NCBI GenBank assembly: GCA_963849095.1
Contig: CAWKGA010000001.1
Span: 310,001 to 374,000 of the forward strand
Source: JASHUC01 sp963849095
Lineage (GTDB): Bacteria; Pseudomonadota; Gammaproteobacteria; Steroidobacterales; Steroidobacteraceae
Direction of reading: 5' to 3'
DNA: 64,000 nucleotides
Part shown: one piece after another, positions 43,754 through 50,756 of the stretch
How the letters are laid out: every line of letters starts with the position of its first letter
How positions within the stretch are numbered: position 1 is the first letter of the stretch
The notes under the pieces: generated by a model
Database searches by the model: none
What the model was told of the DNA's origin: nothing
Seen by the model: the letters and a program-made list of their open reading frames with translations, nothing else
Translations under genes and position numbers: made by a program

Positions 43754-44596
43754 TCATCGGGCGCCGGGGCGGCGTGAGGCCTTGGCCTCGGGTCGGGCGA
43801 AGACCTGCAGGTAGAGTTTCTCGTCGAGAGTGGTGATCTCGTGCTGGGCGGCGGTCATGAGGATCTCGGCGGCCATGGAGACGAGGACGCGGTAATTGCC
43901 GGCGGCGTGATCGACGAGGGTGTGGCGCAGCTCTCGGGTCATCAGGCTCGCATTACCGGCGGCGGTGATGAGATGCTCGAGGCAGGCGACGAGTTCCTCG
44001 CGGGAGGCGGTCTCGGTCGCCAGGCGCGTTCTGATGCGCGAGCCCAGGGGGATGAGCTCCTCGCGGCGCATCTTGTCGAGCAGACGGGCATCGCCTGCGA
44101 GCACGACACACAGGAGCGACTGGGAGTCGAAGCGAGCGGAGGCGAGCAGGCGCAGCTCGTTGAGGACCGCCGGGCTCATCTCCTGGGCCTCATCGGCCAA
44201 GAGCACCGAGCGGCGGGTGGTTGAGCCGAGATGGTCGAGCCAGCGGGTGCGCAGCGCCTTGAAGCCGCCCCAGCGGTTGCTGACGCGGATGGCGACACTG
44301 AAGATGTCCCCGAGTTCGCGGTAGAAGTCGGAGAGGTTGCTCTGGGGATGGTGGACGACGCCGACGGACAGATCGGCCAGGCGCGCCAGACGCTCGGCGA
44401 GCACCCGCAGGACGACGCTCTTGCCGGAGCCGGGCTCGCCGTGGATGAGGGCGAAGCCGCCCTCGCGCAGATGCGCCTGCTCGATGCGCCAGCAGAAGCT
44501 CTCGAGCTTGGGGGACAGATACAGCGCCTCGGTGGGCACCTCGGGGGAGAACGGATCGAACTTCAGCCCGTACAGGGCCAGGAGCTTTTGGTTCAC
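43754..44596 (-). CDS. AAA+ ATPase of the transposon (TniB/ExeA-like)
   Basis: The 280-residue ATPase has the ExeA/TniB layout: an N-terminal GLKFDPFSPEVPTEALYLSP segment, Walker A GEPGSGKS at 53-60, Walker B SVLLADEAQEM, and an arginine-finger region RIRTRLATETASREE. Such ATPases work as target-selection partners of DDE transposases, as TniB, IstB and TnsC do. The start overlaps the transposase stop by 4 bases, so both are made together. Confidence 0.83.
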   Translation of the reverse strand: MNQKLLALYGLKFDPFSPEVPTEALYLSPKLESFCWRIEQAHLREGGFALIHGEPGSGKSVVLRVLAERLARLADLSVGVVHHPQSNLSDFYRELGDIFSVAIRVSNRWGGFKALRTRWLDHLGSTTRRSVLLADEAQEMSPAVLNELRLLASARFDSQSLLCVVLAGDARLLDKMRREELIPLGSRIRTRLATETASREELVACLEHLITAAGNASLMTRELRHTLVDHAAGNYRVLVSMAAEILMTAAQHEITTLDEKLYLQVFARPEAKASRRPGAR

Positions 44597-46047
44597 GCAG
44601 GATTCTCTTCTGGGTTGGGGATGGGCAGGTACGCCGGCGGCAGTCCCGTGGCGGCGTACTCGGCGATCATTTGCTTCAGGAGCGGAGCGATGCCGCAGCC
44701 GGTCGTGGCGATCGGCTCGTTGCTCACCGGCTCGAGCACCCGGCGCAGGCCCTCGGCGTTGGCCGCCTTATCGATCGGGCCGATCGGGCAGAGGATGGCC
44801 CCGGAGCGGGCCTCGATGAGGTCCACGCGGCTGAGGTCCCAGCGGGCGTAGCGCAGGTACACCTCGCGCAGGTGACGGTAGCGGGAGGGGATCTCGAAGC
44901 GCTGGCCCTCGAGGCTGACGGTGCCGTCGGAGCGGCGCTGGCGACGCTTGGCCTCGATCCGGAACGCTGCCCGCAGGGCCTGGCTTCCCGGAGCCTCGCG
45001 CCCGACGTTGGGGCCGGCGAGGTAGCGCTCGAGGGGGGTGACGCCGATCTCGCGGTGCACGGTGCGCTGGTATTCCTGGGTGATCCAGGCCTGGGTGGCG
45101 AGGTTGAGCTCCTCGAGGGTGAGGTTCGCCTCGCCCTCGAGCATCGCCAGAAGCCTTTGCTCCACTCGAGACCAGAGGTTTTCCTGCTTCCCGTTGACAT
45201 GCGGGGACCGGGGCAAGGTCGGAACATGCAGGATGCCGAGCGCCTCGAGCCCGGCGGTGAACTCCCCGGACATCATCGCCGAGCCCCGGTCACTCATCAG
45301 GGAGCGGGGCAGTCCGACCTTCGAGAGCGCCTGGGAGAACCCGTGCACGAGCTCCCGGGTCCCCTCGGCGGTGTACCACTGAGCGTGGCAGAGATAGCGC
45401 GAGTGATCGTCGATGAAGGCGACCAGCAGTGGCTTGATCCGCTCTCCGGCGGGCGTGACGACCTTGCGCGAGCCGTGGTGGAAGTCCAGGTGCATCAGCT
45501 GCAGGACGTACTCGACCTCGTAGCTGCGGATCTCGCGCTCGAGCAGCGCAGCGGCTCCGCTGAGGATCGCCTCGGCGCTGTGCCGCACGGGCCGCTTGCG
45601 AGTGAGGCCGTGCGCCTTCAGGTATCGCCGGACGCTGGCATAGGAGGGACACGGCACGGGAGGATCGGCGGCGGCGAGCACGACGCGCAGGTTGTCGCAC
45701 AGAAGCTGAGCGTTCCACGAGGCGTGAAGCGCGTACTGCTCCCGCAGCGCCTGCTGCGCCTGCTCGGAGAAGCTCGGGAACGAGCCGATGTCGCGCCGGA
45801 CCTGATTGCGCAGCACCGCCACCGGATCGGTGGCGGTGCGCGCCGCGTAGTACCAGCGCTCGATCGTGGAGGCGCCGAAGCGGACCTGAAGCCCGGTGAG
45901 CGGATGGCGCCAGGTGCGCGCGGCCAGCGCGCTCAAGGCCACCTGCAAATCCCCCGGGGCGGGCGGTGCGGCCAATAACGGACCGATGATGGCAAAGCGT
46001 AGCCGGGCCCACCGATCCCGTTCGGGCAGATCGTTCTCGGAACTCAC
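44593..46047 (-). CDS. DDE transposase (rve family, TniA-like)
   Basis: The 484-residue protein has an N-terminal DNA-binding part and an rve catalytic core with D188 (LMHLDFHHG), D253 (LMSDRGSAMMS) and E289 (NGKQENLW). A C-terminal beta-barrel region (DGTVSLEGQRFEIPSRYRHL) resembles the Mu-type C domain. All three catalytic residues are present and the frame is intact, so the transposon may still be active, unlike the island that carries it. Confidence 0.86.
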   Translation of the reverse strand: MSSENDLPERDRWARLRFAIIGPLLAAPPAPGDLQVALSALAARTWRHPLTGLQVRFGASTIERWYYAARTATDPVAVLRNQVRRDIGSFPSFSEQAQQALREQYALHASWNAQLLCDNLRVVLAAADPPVPCPSYASVRRYLKAHGLTRKRPVRHSAEAILSGAAALLEREIRSYEVEYVLQLMHLDFHHGSRKVVTPAGERIKPLLVAFIDDHSRYLCHAQWYTAEGTRELVHGFSQALSKVGLPRSLMSDRGSAMMSGEFTAGLEALGILHVPTLPRSPHVNGKQENLWSRVEQRLLAMLEGEANLTLEELNLATQAWITQEYQRTVHREIGVTPLERYLAGPNVGREAPGSQALRAAFRIEAKRRQRRSDGTVSLEGQRFEIPSRYRHLREVYLRYARWDLSRVDLIEARSGAILCPIGPIDKAANAEGLRRVLEPVSNEPIATTGCGIAPLLKQMIAEYAATGLPPAYLPIPNPEENPA

Positions 46048-46170
46048 CTCTCACCTCCCGCACCGCGCGACACCGGGGGTATCGCTACGGCCGGCAGGCT
46101 ATGCACGCGCTCTTGCCCGCGCTACCGGCATCCTCTGCGGGAGACCGAGCGCTCGAGCGCGGCTCTCGGA

Positions 46171-46722
46171 TTACCTGATCATGGAGGCGCTGCTGAGCGG
46201 GCAGAGGAAGCGCAACACCTGCTCGATCCGCTCCCGGCAGCTCGATCCCTGGAAGCGCTCGAGCAGGCTCTGCGGCATGCCCTCGCCCGGCAGCGGCGGC
46301 ATGAAGCGCTCGCGCACCGATTGCCAGAACCGGGTGCGCGGAAAATCCCGCTGCCACCACGCCCGCCATCTCTCCAGCGTGCGCCGCGGAACCTCGAGCA
46401 ACCGTTGGACCTCGCGCGCGGCGGCACCGGCCGGCGGGGAGGCGAGCATCAGCATCACCGCCACGTACACCCGCCGGCCCAGGAACCGCACCGAGGCCGG
46501 CGTCGAGCGGGCATCACACCATCCGCAGGTGAAGCTCAGCCGCCAGGAGTACTCCTCCCGCACCGAGGCCGGACAACCTCGAGGCTTGCGGGGGAAATCC
46601 CCCACATGCAACGGGCCACCGCACTTGCGGCAGCGGGCTTGCCGTATCTCGGCGGCGAACTCGGCGTCGATACGGGAGAGGAATCGGAAAAAGGCGGGGT
46701 CGCCCAATAAGGCATGGCACAC
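46171..46722 (-). CDS. Transposon accessory protein with zinc-ribbon and HTH
   Basis: The 183-residue protein has Cys pairs (ARCRKCGGPLH and FTCGWCDAR) that can bind zinc, and then a helix-turn-helix-like region AAREVQRLLEVPRRTLERWR. I recall similar genes placed first in front of transposase and ExeA-like ATPase genes in several Proteobacteria, without a described function. The gap to the transposase is 123 bases. It may set target or end recognition. Confidence 0.65.
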   Translation of the reverse strand: MCHALLGDPAFFRFLSRIDAEFAAEIRQARCRKCGGPLHVGDFPRKPRGCPASVREEYSWRLSFTCGWCDARSTPASVRFLGRRVYVAVMLMLASPPAGAAAREVQRLLEVPRRTLERWRAWWQRDFPRTRFWQSVRERFMPPLPGEGMPQSLLERFQGSSCRERIEQVLRFLCPLSSASMIR

Positions 46723-47034
46723 TCTGAGGGTCTCCTGGCTTGGTAACCGGAGACTCCCCCGAGGGGGTCCGATGGATCAAGACCCCCGAGGGGGATCTTC
46801 CCCTCTCATCCCGTCACAACGATCAGCCGCCCGGCCCCCACGAGCTTCTTCCCGGCCCGAAGCGGGCCGGGAAGACCGCGCTGCCGCTGCGCGGCCGCGA
46901 GACAGGAATGCGATGAGATGCAGACCGGGAAAGAGCCAGCGCAAGATCACGATCGGTGATGGATATTGCCCCCCTCGTCCCTCAACGTTCGTGATCAACG
47001 GAGGCCAGATCTCCCTCAAACAGGTTGGCCGTGC
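46723..47034. other. Right end region of the transposon
   Basis: In these 312 bases there is no gene. The sequence carries the right 17-bp repeat at 46948-46964 and the TCGTGATCA motif at 46989-46997. It includes the promoter region of the four-gene operon. It ends where the GNAT reading frame is cut off. Confidence 0.55.
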
Positions 47035-47433
47035 TCAGCGTGTATAGAGACCCCCGTCGAGGCGTTCTGTCTGAAGGTGTAGCGTTTCTACATCTAACGG
47101 CCGCGCTAGGCGGATACTCTCGATAACGAGTCGCGATGCCAGCCCGCGACCCCGGCAGTCGCGCTCCACGAATACGCCGCCCAGCGAATCTTCTCGCTCC
47201 GGAAACATTTCCATTTCGCGAAACTTTAGCTGCGCCACGCCGACCACCCAGTCGCCCTCAAGCGCGAGCACTATGAGAGGAATTCGATCTCGATTTTGGT
47301 AGCCCTGTAATCGCTCGAAAGTGGAGGCTTCGCTTTCGCCTTGCCGACGGTGACCCCATTGCTCGAAATATCAGCGGGCAACGAGTCGGGTCGCAGCAGG
47401 ACGCTCGGCTAGGAAAAGGAACGATTCGCTCAC
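47035..47433 (-). pseudogene. GNAT acetyltransferase pseudogene
   Basis: From GTG 47433 the frame reads SESFLFLAERPAATRLVAR, then hits TGA at 47371-47373 where a Trp (ARWYFEQWG) would be natural. It continues in the same frame as YFEQWGHRRQGESEASTFER, PLIVLALEGDWVVGVAQLKF and the acetyl-CoA motif ERDCRGRGLASRLV. It stops after DGGLYTR, lacking the usual last 20-30 residues. The stop lies close to the transposon right end, which probably truncated it. An ATG-initiated 78-residue part remains open, but it cannot fold into a complete GNAT domain. Confidence 0.75.
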
Positions 47434-47544
47434 CCGTCCAAGCTACGGCAGGACGACCATCGGCGTCTACCGGGATACCGGGAAGCGGTCCTTGGTGACC
47501 GGCGGGTCGCGTCCGGGCAATGGCCCTGAGGTCGCTGAAAGCAG

Positions 47545-47958
47545 TTATGCCGCCGCTCGCTCCTTGGGCCGACCGCCACGTCTGCCGTTCTCGCGCGAAG
47601 CTTTCACCTTAGCCGCGCTGCGACTTGTGCCACCAAGCTTGCCGATCTGCTGCATCCAGCGGTGCGAACCGAAAGCGCCCTCGATGAGTCCAGGGACATA
47701 AAGATCCGCATCGAGTAGCGGCCAATGCAGCCCCAGACCGTTCGGACTGATCTTGATCTTCGCCAGCTTTGAGCGTGGCGCATGGCCAAGCCCCTCTGCG
47801 AGCGCCGCCGGAAAGGCAAATTCGCAGCCACCCTCTAGCGTCAGCACAACCAGTCCGCGCCGCGCGTCATAACGAGCCGCGCGCGCGATCGGGCCGCGCG
47901 CGCGCGTCGCTGCTCCGCGCGCGTTGGCCGCTCTGAATTGCTCTTTAGTAATCGCCAT
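47545..47958 (-). CDS. DUF2442 domain protein (putative antitoxin partner)
   Basis: Starting at ATG 47958 (MAITKEQFRAANARGAATRA) the protein has 137 residues. The central YDARRGLVVLTLEGGCEFAF and SKLAKIKISPNGLGLHWPLL match DUF2442. The C-terminal segment is basic (KVKASRENGRRGGRPKERAA), as is common in this family. It overlaps the upstream DUF4160 gene by 14 bases. DUF4160-DUF2442 pairs are widespread and resemble toxin-antitoxin operons, but the activity is not established here. Confidence 0.75.
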   Translation of the reverse strand: MAITKEQFRAANARGAATRARGPIARAARYDARRGLVVLTLEGGCEFAFPAALAEGLGHAPRSKLAKIKISPNGLGLHWPLLDADLYVPGLIEGAFGSHRWMQQIGKLGGTSRSAAKVKASRENGRRGGRPKERAAA

Positions 47959-48193
47959 GAATGGTCCTCCAGGCCGCACACAAGGCCTGAACATGTGCTT
48001 GCAGTAACCGCGCCAGGCGGTTTACCTCCTGCCATGAGAACCCAAAGTTCTCTCGGAGTTCGACTGGGCCCGCCGGACAATGCAAATTGAACACAGCTTG
48101 CCGCCGACCTTCCCGCACATGTACGTGTGCGGGACGATGATCGTTGGTGTAGATCATGACCCGAACGCGGCCAAAGCGCAGAACCGTGGGCAC
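47945..48193 (-). CDS. DUF4160 domain protein (putative toxin partner)
   Basis: A GTG at 48193 gives 82 residues starting VPTVLRFGRVRVMIYTNDHR, then PAHVHVREGRRQAVFNLHC, the DUF4160 hallmark (PAHVHV). The open frame extends upstream, but that part has no similarity. It is paired with DUF2442, with overlapping ends. In many genomes this pair is found on islands. Its biochemical role is unknown. Confidence 0.75.
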   Translation of the reverse strand: MPTVLRFGRVRVMIYTNDHRPAHVHVREGRRQAVFNLHCPAGPVELRENFGFSWQEVNRLARLLQAHVQALCAAWRTIHGDY

Positions 48194-48386
48194 AGAGCAT
48201 TGTAAACCGAAGCGTGCTTGGGTTAAAGGAGTGTGACTTGGTCCGCGCTGGACGCCCGGAAAGCGGTCACTGAGTTTGTCCGGTTGGGGTCGAGGGCATC
48301 GGAGCACGAGGAGCGGCGGTGCGGCCAGGTAGCCATCGCTCCGCACCGTCGAGGTCCCCCGGGGCGAGAGCGCTTACACCTTGCGA

Positions 48387-49566
48387 CTATGCAGACGGCG
48401 CGCTCGGTCTTGCCTTCAGGCCGGAGATTTTTTCCAACATCGCCGACCGAATGAACTTGAAGTAGCTACGCTCGATCATGCGAAGGCTCGTGCCGGTCTG
48501 GGCTGCAACCGTCAGGGGGTCTATTCCGTAGACTTGCAACAGCTCACTGATCCGAGCATGCCGGAAGCTATACGCGGAAGCCTCCGTTGGTATGCGTTCT
48601 GATCCGCGCGCGGTCTTGTTGTGCGCGGCGATGGCCGCCCGAACCTCCTGCGCCCACATATCGCGCCGCCACGGCTTCTGTCCGGCCGCCGTGAAAAAGT
48701 AAGGCCGCGGGTAGCTTGCCCTTTGCCTGCAATCTGAGGAAGACTGCGCCAGCCTCATCCAGTACGACGTATCGTGAGCGCAGTTTCGGAGGACGCCCTT
48801 TGCGATGCGAGAGCTTCAGGTGCTCTCCATCGAAGTCCCCAGCCGTTGCTGCCGCGAGCTCCTTGGGACGCGCCCCGGGGAGTTCGAGGCCGCGCAAGAA
48901 GAGCGCGGCAGGCGGCGACGCTGCATCGATCAGTGCCTTTCGCTGCGCTGGTATAAGGAACACCGCAGTGTCAGATTCGTCATCGTCCGGCAGGGCTTCC
49001 AAGCGCCACGCCGCCGGGGTCCCGATGTGTCCGAGGCGGTTTGCGCGGTTGAGTCCGGCAGACACGGCACGGACCAGTCGATTGATGGTCCGTGGCAACC
49101 GTCCGGAACGAAGTCGATCGCGCCACTCCAGGAAATCGTCTTGCGTCGCGTTTTCGAGTTGTAGCTCGGCCAGAGGATCTTTGTACCGCTTGTCCTTGGG
49201 CTTGAAGCCGAGGGCCGTCTTGAAGTGCCCCTCGGCTCTCCTGGCGGCGTCAACGCGGTCATGCCGCCGCAAATCCGCCAAGTAGGTCTCGAGTGCCGCG
49301 CTGACGGTATCCCGCTTTGCCGTGCGAACCGGTGAGCCGGAGAACTGCGAAAGCCACGCCTCTGCCTTTCGTTTGGCGTCGTCGAATTCGAGCGCCTCGC
49401 CGAGCGAGCAGTATTGCTGCTTGTCGTCCCGCCCGCGAAACCGCGCGATCCAAGTGTCCGGACCCCGCCGGAAGCCGACGTATGCCCCCGCACCCAGGCG
49501 CTGCCAGTAGGGCTCCCGACGCGCCGCGAGCCGATCACGATCGCGCTTGCGAGAGAGATCTGCCAT
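48387..49566 (-). pseudogene. Tyrosine integrase of the island, frameshifted
   Basis: The N-terminal 280 residues (from ATG 49566) have an Arm-DNA-binding start and SAM-like core domain, and the first catalytic Arg in GARPKELAA. Near 48705 the frame shifts. The rest continues in another frame as FFTAAGQKPWRRDMWAQEV, SAYSFRHARISELLQVYGID (box II with R-H-A-R) and MIERSYFKF, with the catalytic Tyr. Both halves are otherwise well preserved, so the shift is recent or an assembly error. As it stands, the Arg and Tyr halves cannot be made as one protein. The gene lies at the right end and reads away from attR, as usual for tRNA-site integrases. Confidence 0.85.
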
Positions 49567-49584
49567 GGGTGCCTACTATAGCCC

Positions 49585-49603
49585 GTACGGAACGGTACGG
49601 AAA
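49585..49603. promoter_or_regulatory. Integrase arm-type repeats, right end
   Basis: GTACGGAA occurs twice, 11 bases apart, 19 bases upstream of the integrase start. It matches the pairs at 35445-35465 and 58109-58129. Its place overlaps the likely integrase promoter, so integrase could regulate itself. Confidence 0.6.
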
Positions 49604-49698
49604 TATCGGCGCATTCGGCCGTGGACAGCGATAGAAAATAAGCCTATAAATCAGCCATGCTCAAGAATGGGCGCGGACTACCATAGATCAGAATACAT

Positions 49699-49759
49699 CC
49701 CTGCTAAGGGTGTAAGGGTCAAAAGCCCTTCGAGGGTTCGAATCCCTCTCTCTCCGCCA
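49699..49759 (+). repeat. attR core: second copy of the tRNA-Ser 3' end
   Basis: These 61 bases equal 35339-35399. The upstream sequence is not tRNA-like (no acceptor or D arm), so this is only a 3' fragment and not a second gene. Confidence 0.95.
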
Positions 49760-49868
49760 CTAAATTCCACCAGTTATGACGTACTTGCGTTTCGTCATCG
49801 CTCACTGGTGACAGCGAAGTGACAGCGTTTGGAGAACCCCCGGGGAAGTGACAGCGTCGAGCGTCTAC

Positions 49869-50663
49869 CTATTTTTCCGGATGTGGGGCCGGCGGAGCGC
49901 CGATGTCCGCGGGGGTCTCGTCGAAAGAAGGCAGCTCTTGCGGCACGCCCTCGCCCTCGACTTCGCCCTGCTTGTTCTGCAGATAGACGGAACGTAGGGT
50001 TGCATAGGGATCCACCGCGCCGCTCAGCAGAGCGTTGAGCTGATCCTCGGTCGTCACGCGCGTATCGAGTCCGCCCGCCGTGGTCTGGCTGATGCCGACA
50101 TCCGTCCGGTCGGGGTAGGCCAACCAATACAGGGGATTCATCAGAAGGTCCACGCCCGCGCCCAAGAAATCGCGCACGGTGGAGGGGCCTACCAAAGGTA
50201 CGTACATGTAGGGGCCGGAGGGCACTCCATAACGGCCCAATGTCACCCCAAATTCGTTGCCATGATGTGGCAGACCAGCGCGGCCTGCCACATCGAACAA
50301 ACCCAGGAGCCCGAGCGTCGAATTCGTGACGAGCCGCGTGGCGGACACTCCCGCCCGCTTGAATCGAAGCTGTAGCAGGTCATTGATGATCACCACAGGC
50401 TCCGACAGATTGACGAGCACATTGTGAATGCCACGCCCGATCGGGCCAGGAGTGACTTTATGATAAAATCTCGCCGCCGGTCCGATCACGTGTCGATCGA
50501 GCGCGCCTTCAATCGCATAGTCGCGACGATTCAGCCGTTCCCAAGGATCGCCCGGTGCCGATGCGACCCGCGTATCGGGGCTGGCCGCTAGTACGGGCGC
50601 GATGCCATCGAGCAACGTGGTAGCGAGGACGACGGCGAAGAAAATGCAGACGCGGCTGCGCAT
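49869..50663 (-). CDS. mlaA: MlaA (VacJ)-family outer-membrane lipid transport protein
   Basis: The 264-residue protein has a signal peptide (cleavage after about residue 26, PVLAASP) and the MlaA core: DPWERLNRRDYAIEGALDRH, IHNVLVNLSEPVVIINDLLQ and the NEFGVTLGRYGVPSGPYM segment. MlaA extracts phospholipids from the outer leaflet of the outer membrane. The lipobox Cys seen in E. coli MlaA is absent, so it may not be lipidated. It is divergent from the HpnN-like gene, and the two share a 93-base gap. Confidence 0.87.
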   Translation of the reverse strand: MRSRVCIFFAVVLATTLLDGIAPVLAASPDTRVASAPGDPWERLNRRDYAIEGALDRHVIGPAARFYHKVTPGPIGRGIHNVLVNLSEPVVIINDLLQLRFKRAGVSATRLVTNSTLGLLGLFDVAGRAGLPHHGNEFGVTLGRYGVPSGPYMYVPLVGPSTVRDFLGAGVDLLMNPLYWLAYPDRTDVGISQTTAGGLDTRVTTEDQLNALLSGAVDPYATLRSVYLQNKQGEVEGEGVPQELPSFDETPADIGAPPAPHPEK

Positions 50664-50756
50664 GCGCTATCCGACACGAGGGTGTTTTGACAACTTGACG
50701 GATTCGATGAGCAACGCAACCTTCAGCCACGAGCTCGGCCACGCGCGCACACCGGG

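Larger units (their letters stand above)
43422..46997. mobile_element. Four-gene TniA/TniB-like transposon
   Basis: Four minus-strand genes (zinc/HTH protein, DDE transposase, AAA+ ATPase, small protein) are flanked by a 17-bp direct repeat TCACGATCGGTGATGGA at 43422-43438 and 46948-46964. Each copy is followed within 15-30 bases by an inverted TCGTGA motif (43455-43460 and about 46989-46994). I take these as transposase-binding sites near the ends. The exact termini and target duplication are not resolved. The right terminus may extend to about 47034, where the GNAT gene breaks. Confidence 0.7.
35339..49759. mobile_element. Decaying integrative mobilizable element in tRNA-Ser
   Basis: The element is about 14.4 kb between identical tRNA-Ser ends. 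It has an integrase at the right end reading leftward, plus relaxase, MobC-like and ParA-like genes but no type IV secretion genes. It is therefore mobilizable rather than self-transmissible. The integrase, MobC and relaxase genes carry frameshifts, the ParA gene is truncated, and a transposon has inserted. The island also carries two toxin-antitoxin-like pairs and a lipoprotein/nuclease pair. Present mobility is unlikely without help in trans. Confidence 0.88.

Noticed and set aside
49699..49759. A second tRNA-Ser gene
   Set aside because: Only the 3' two thirds are present. The acceptor 5' strand and D arm are missing, so it is an att repeat.
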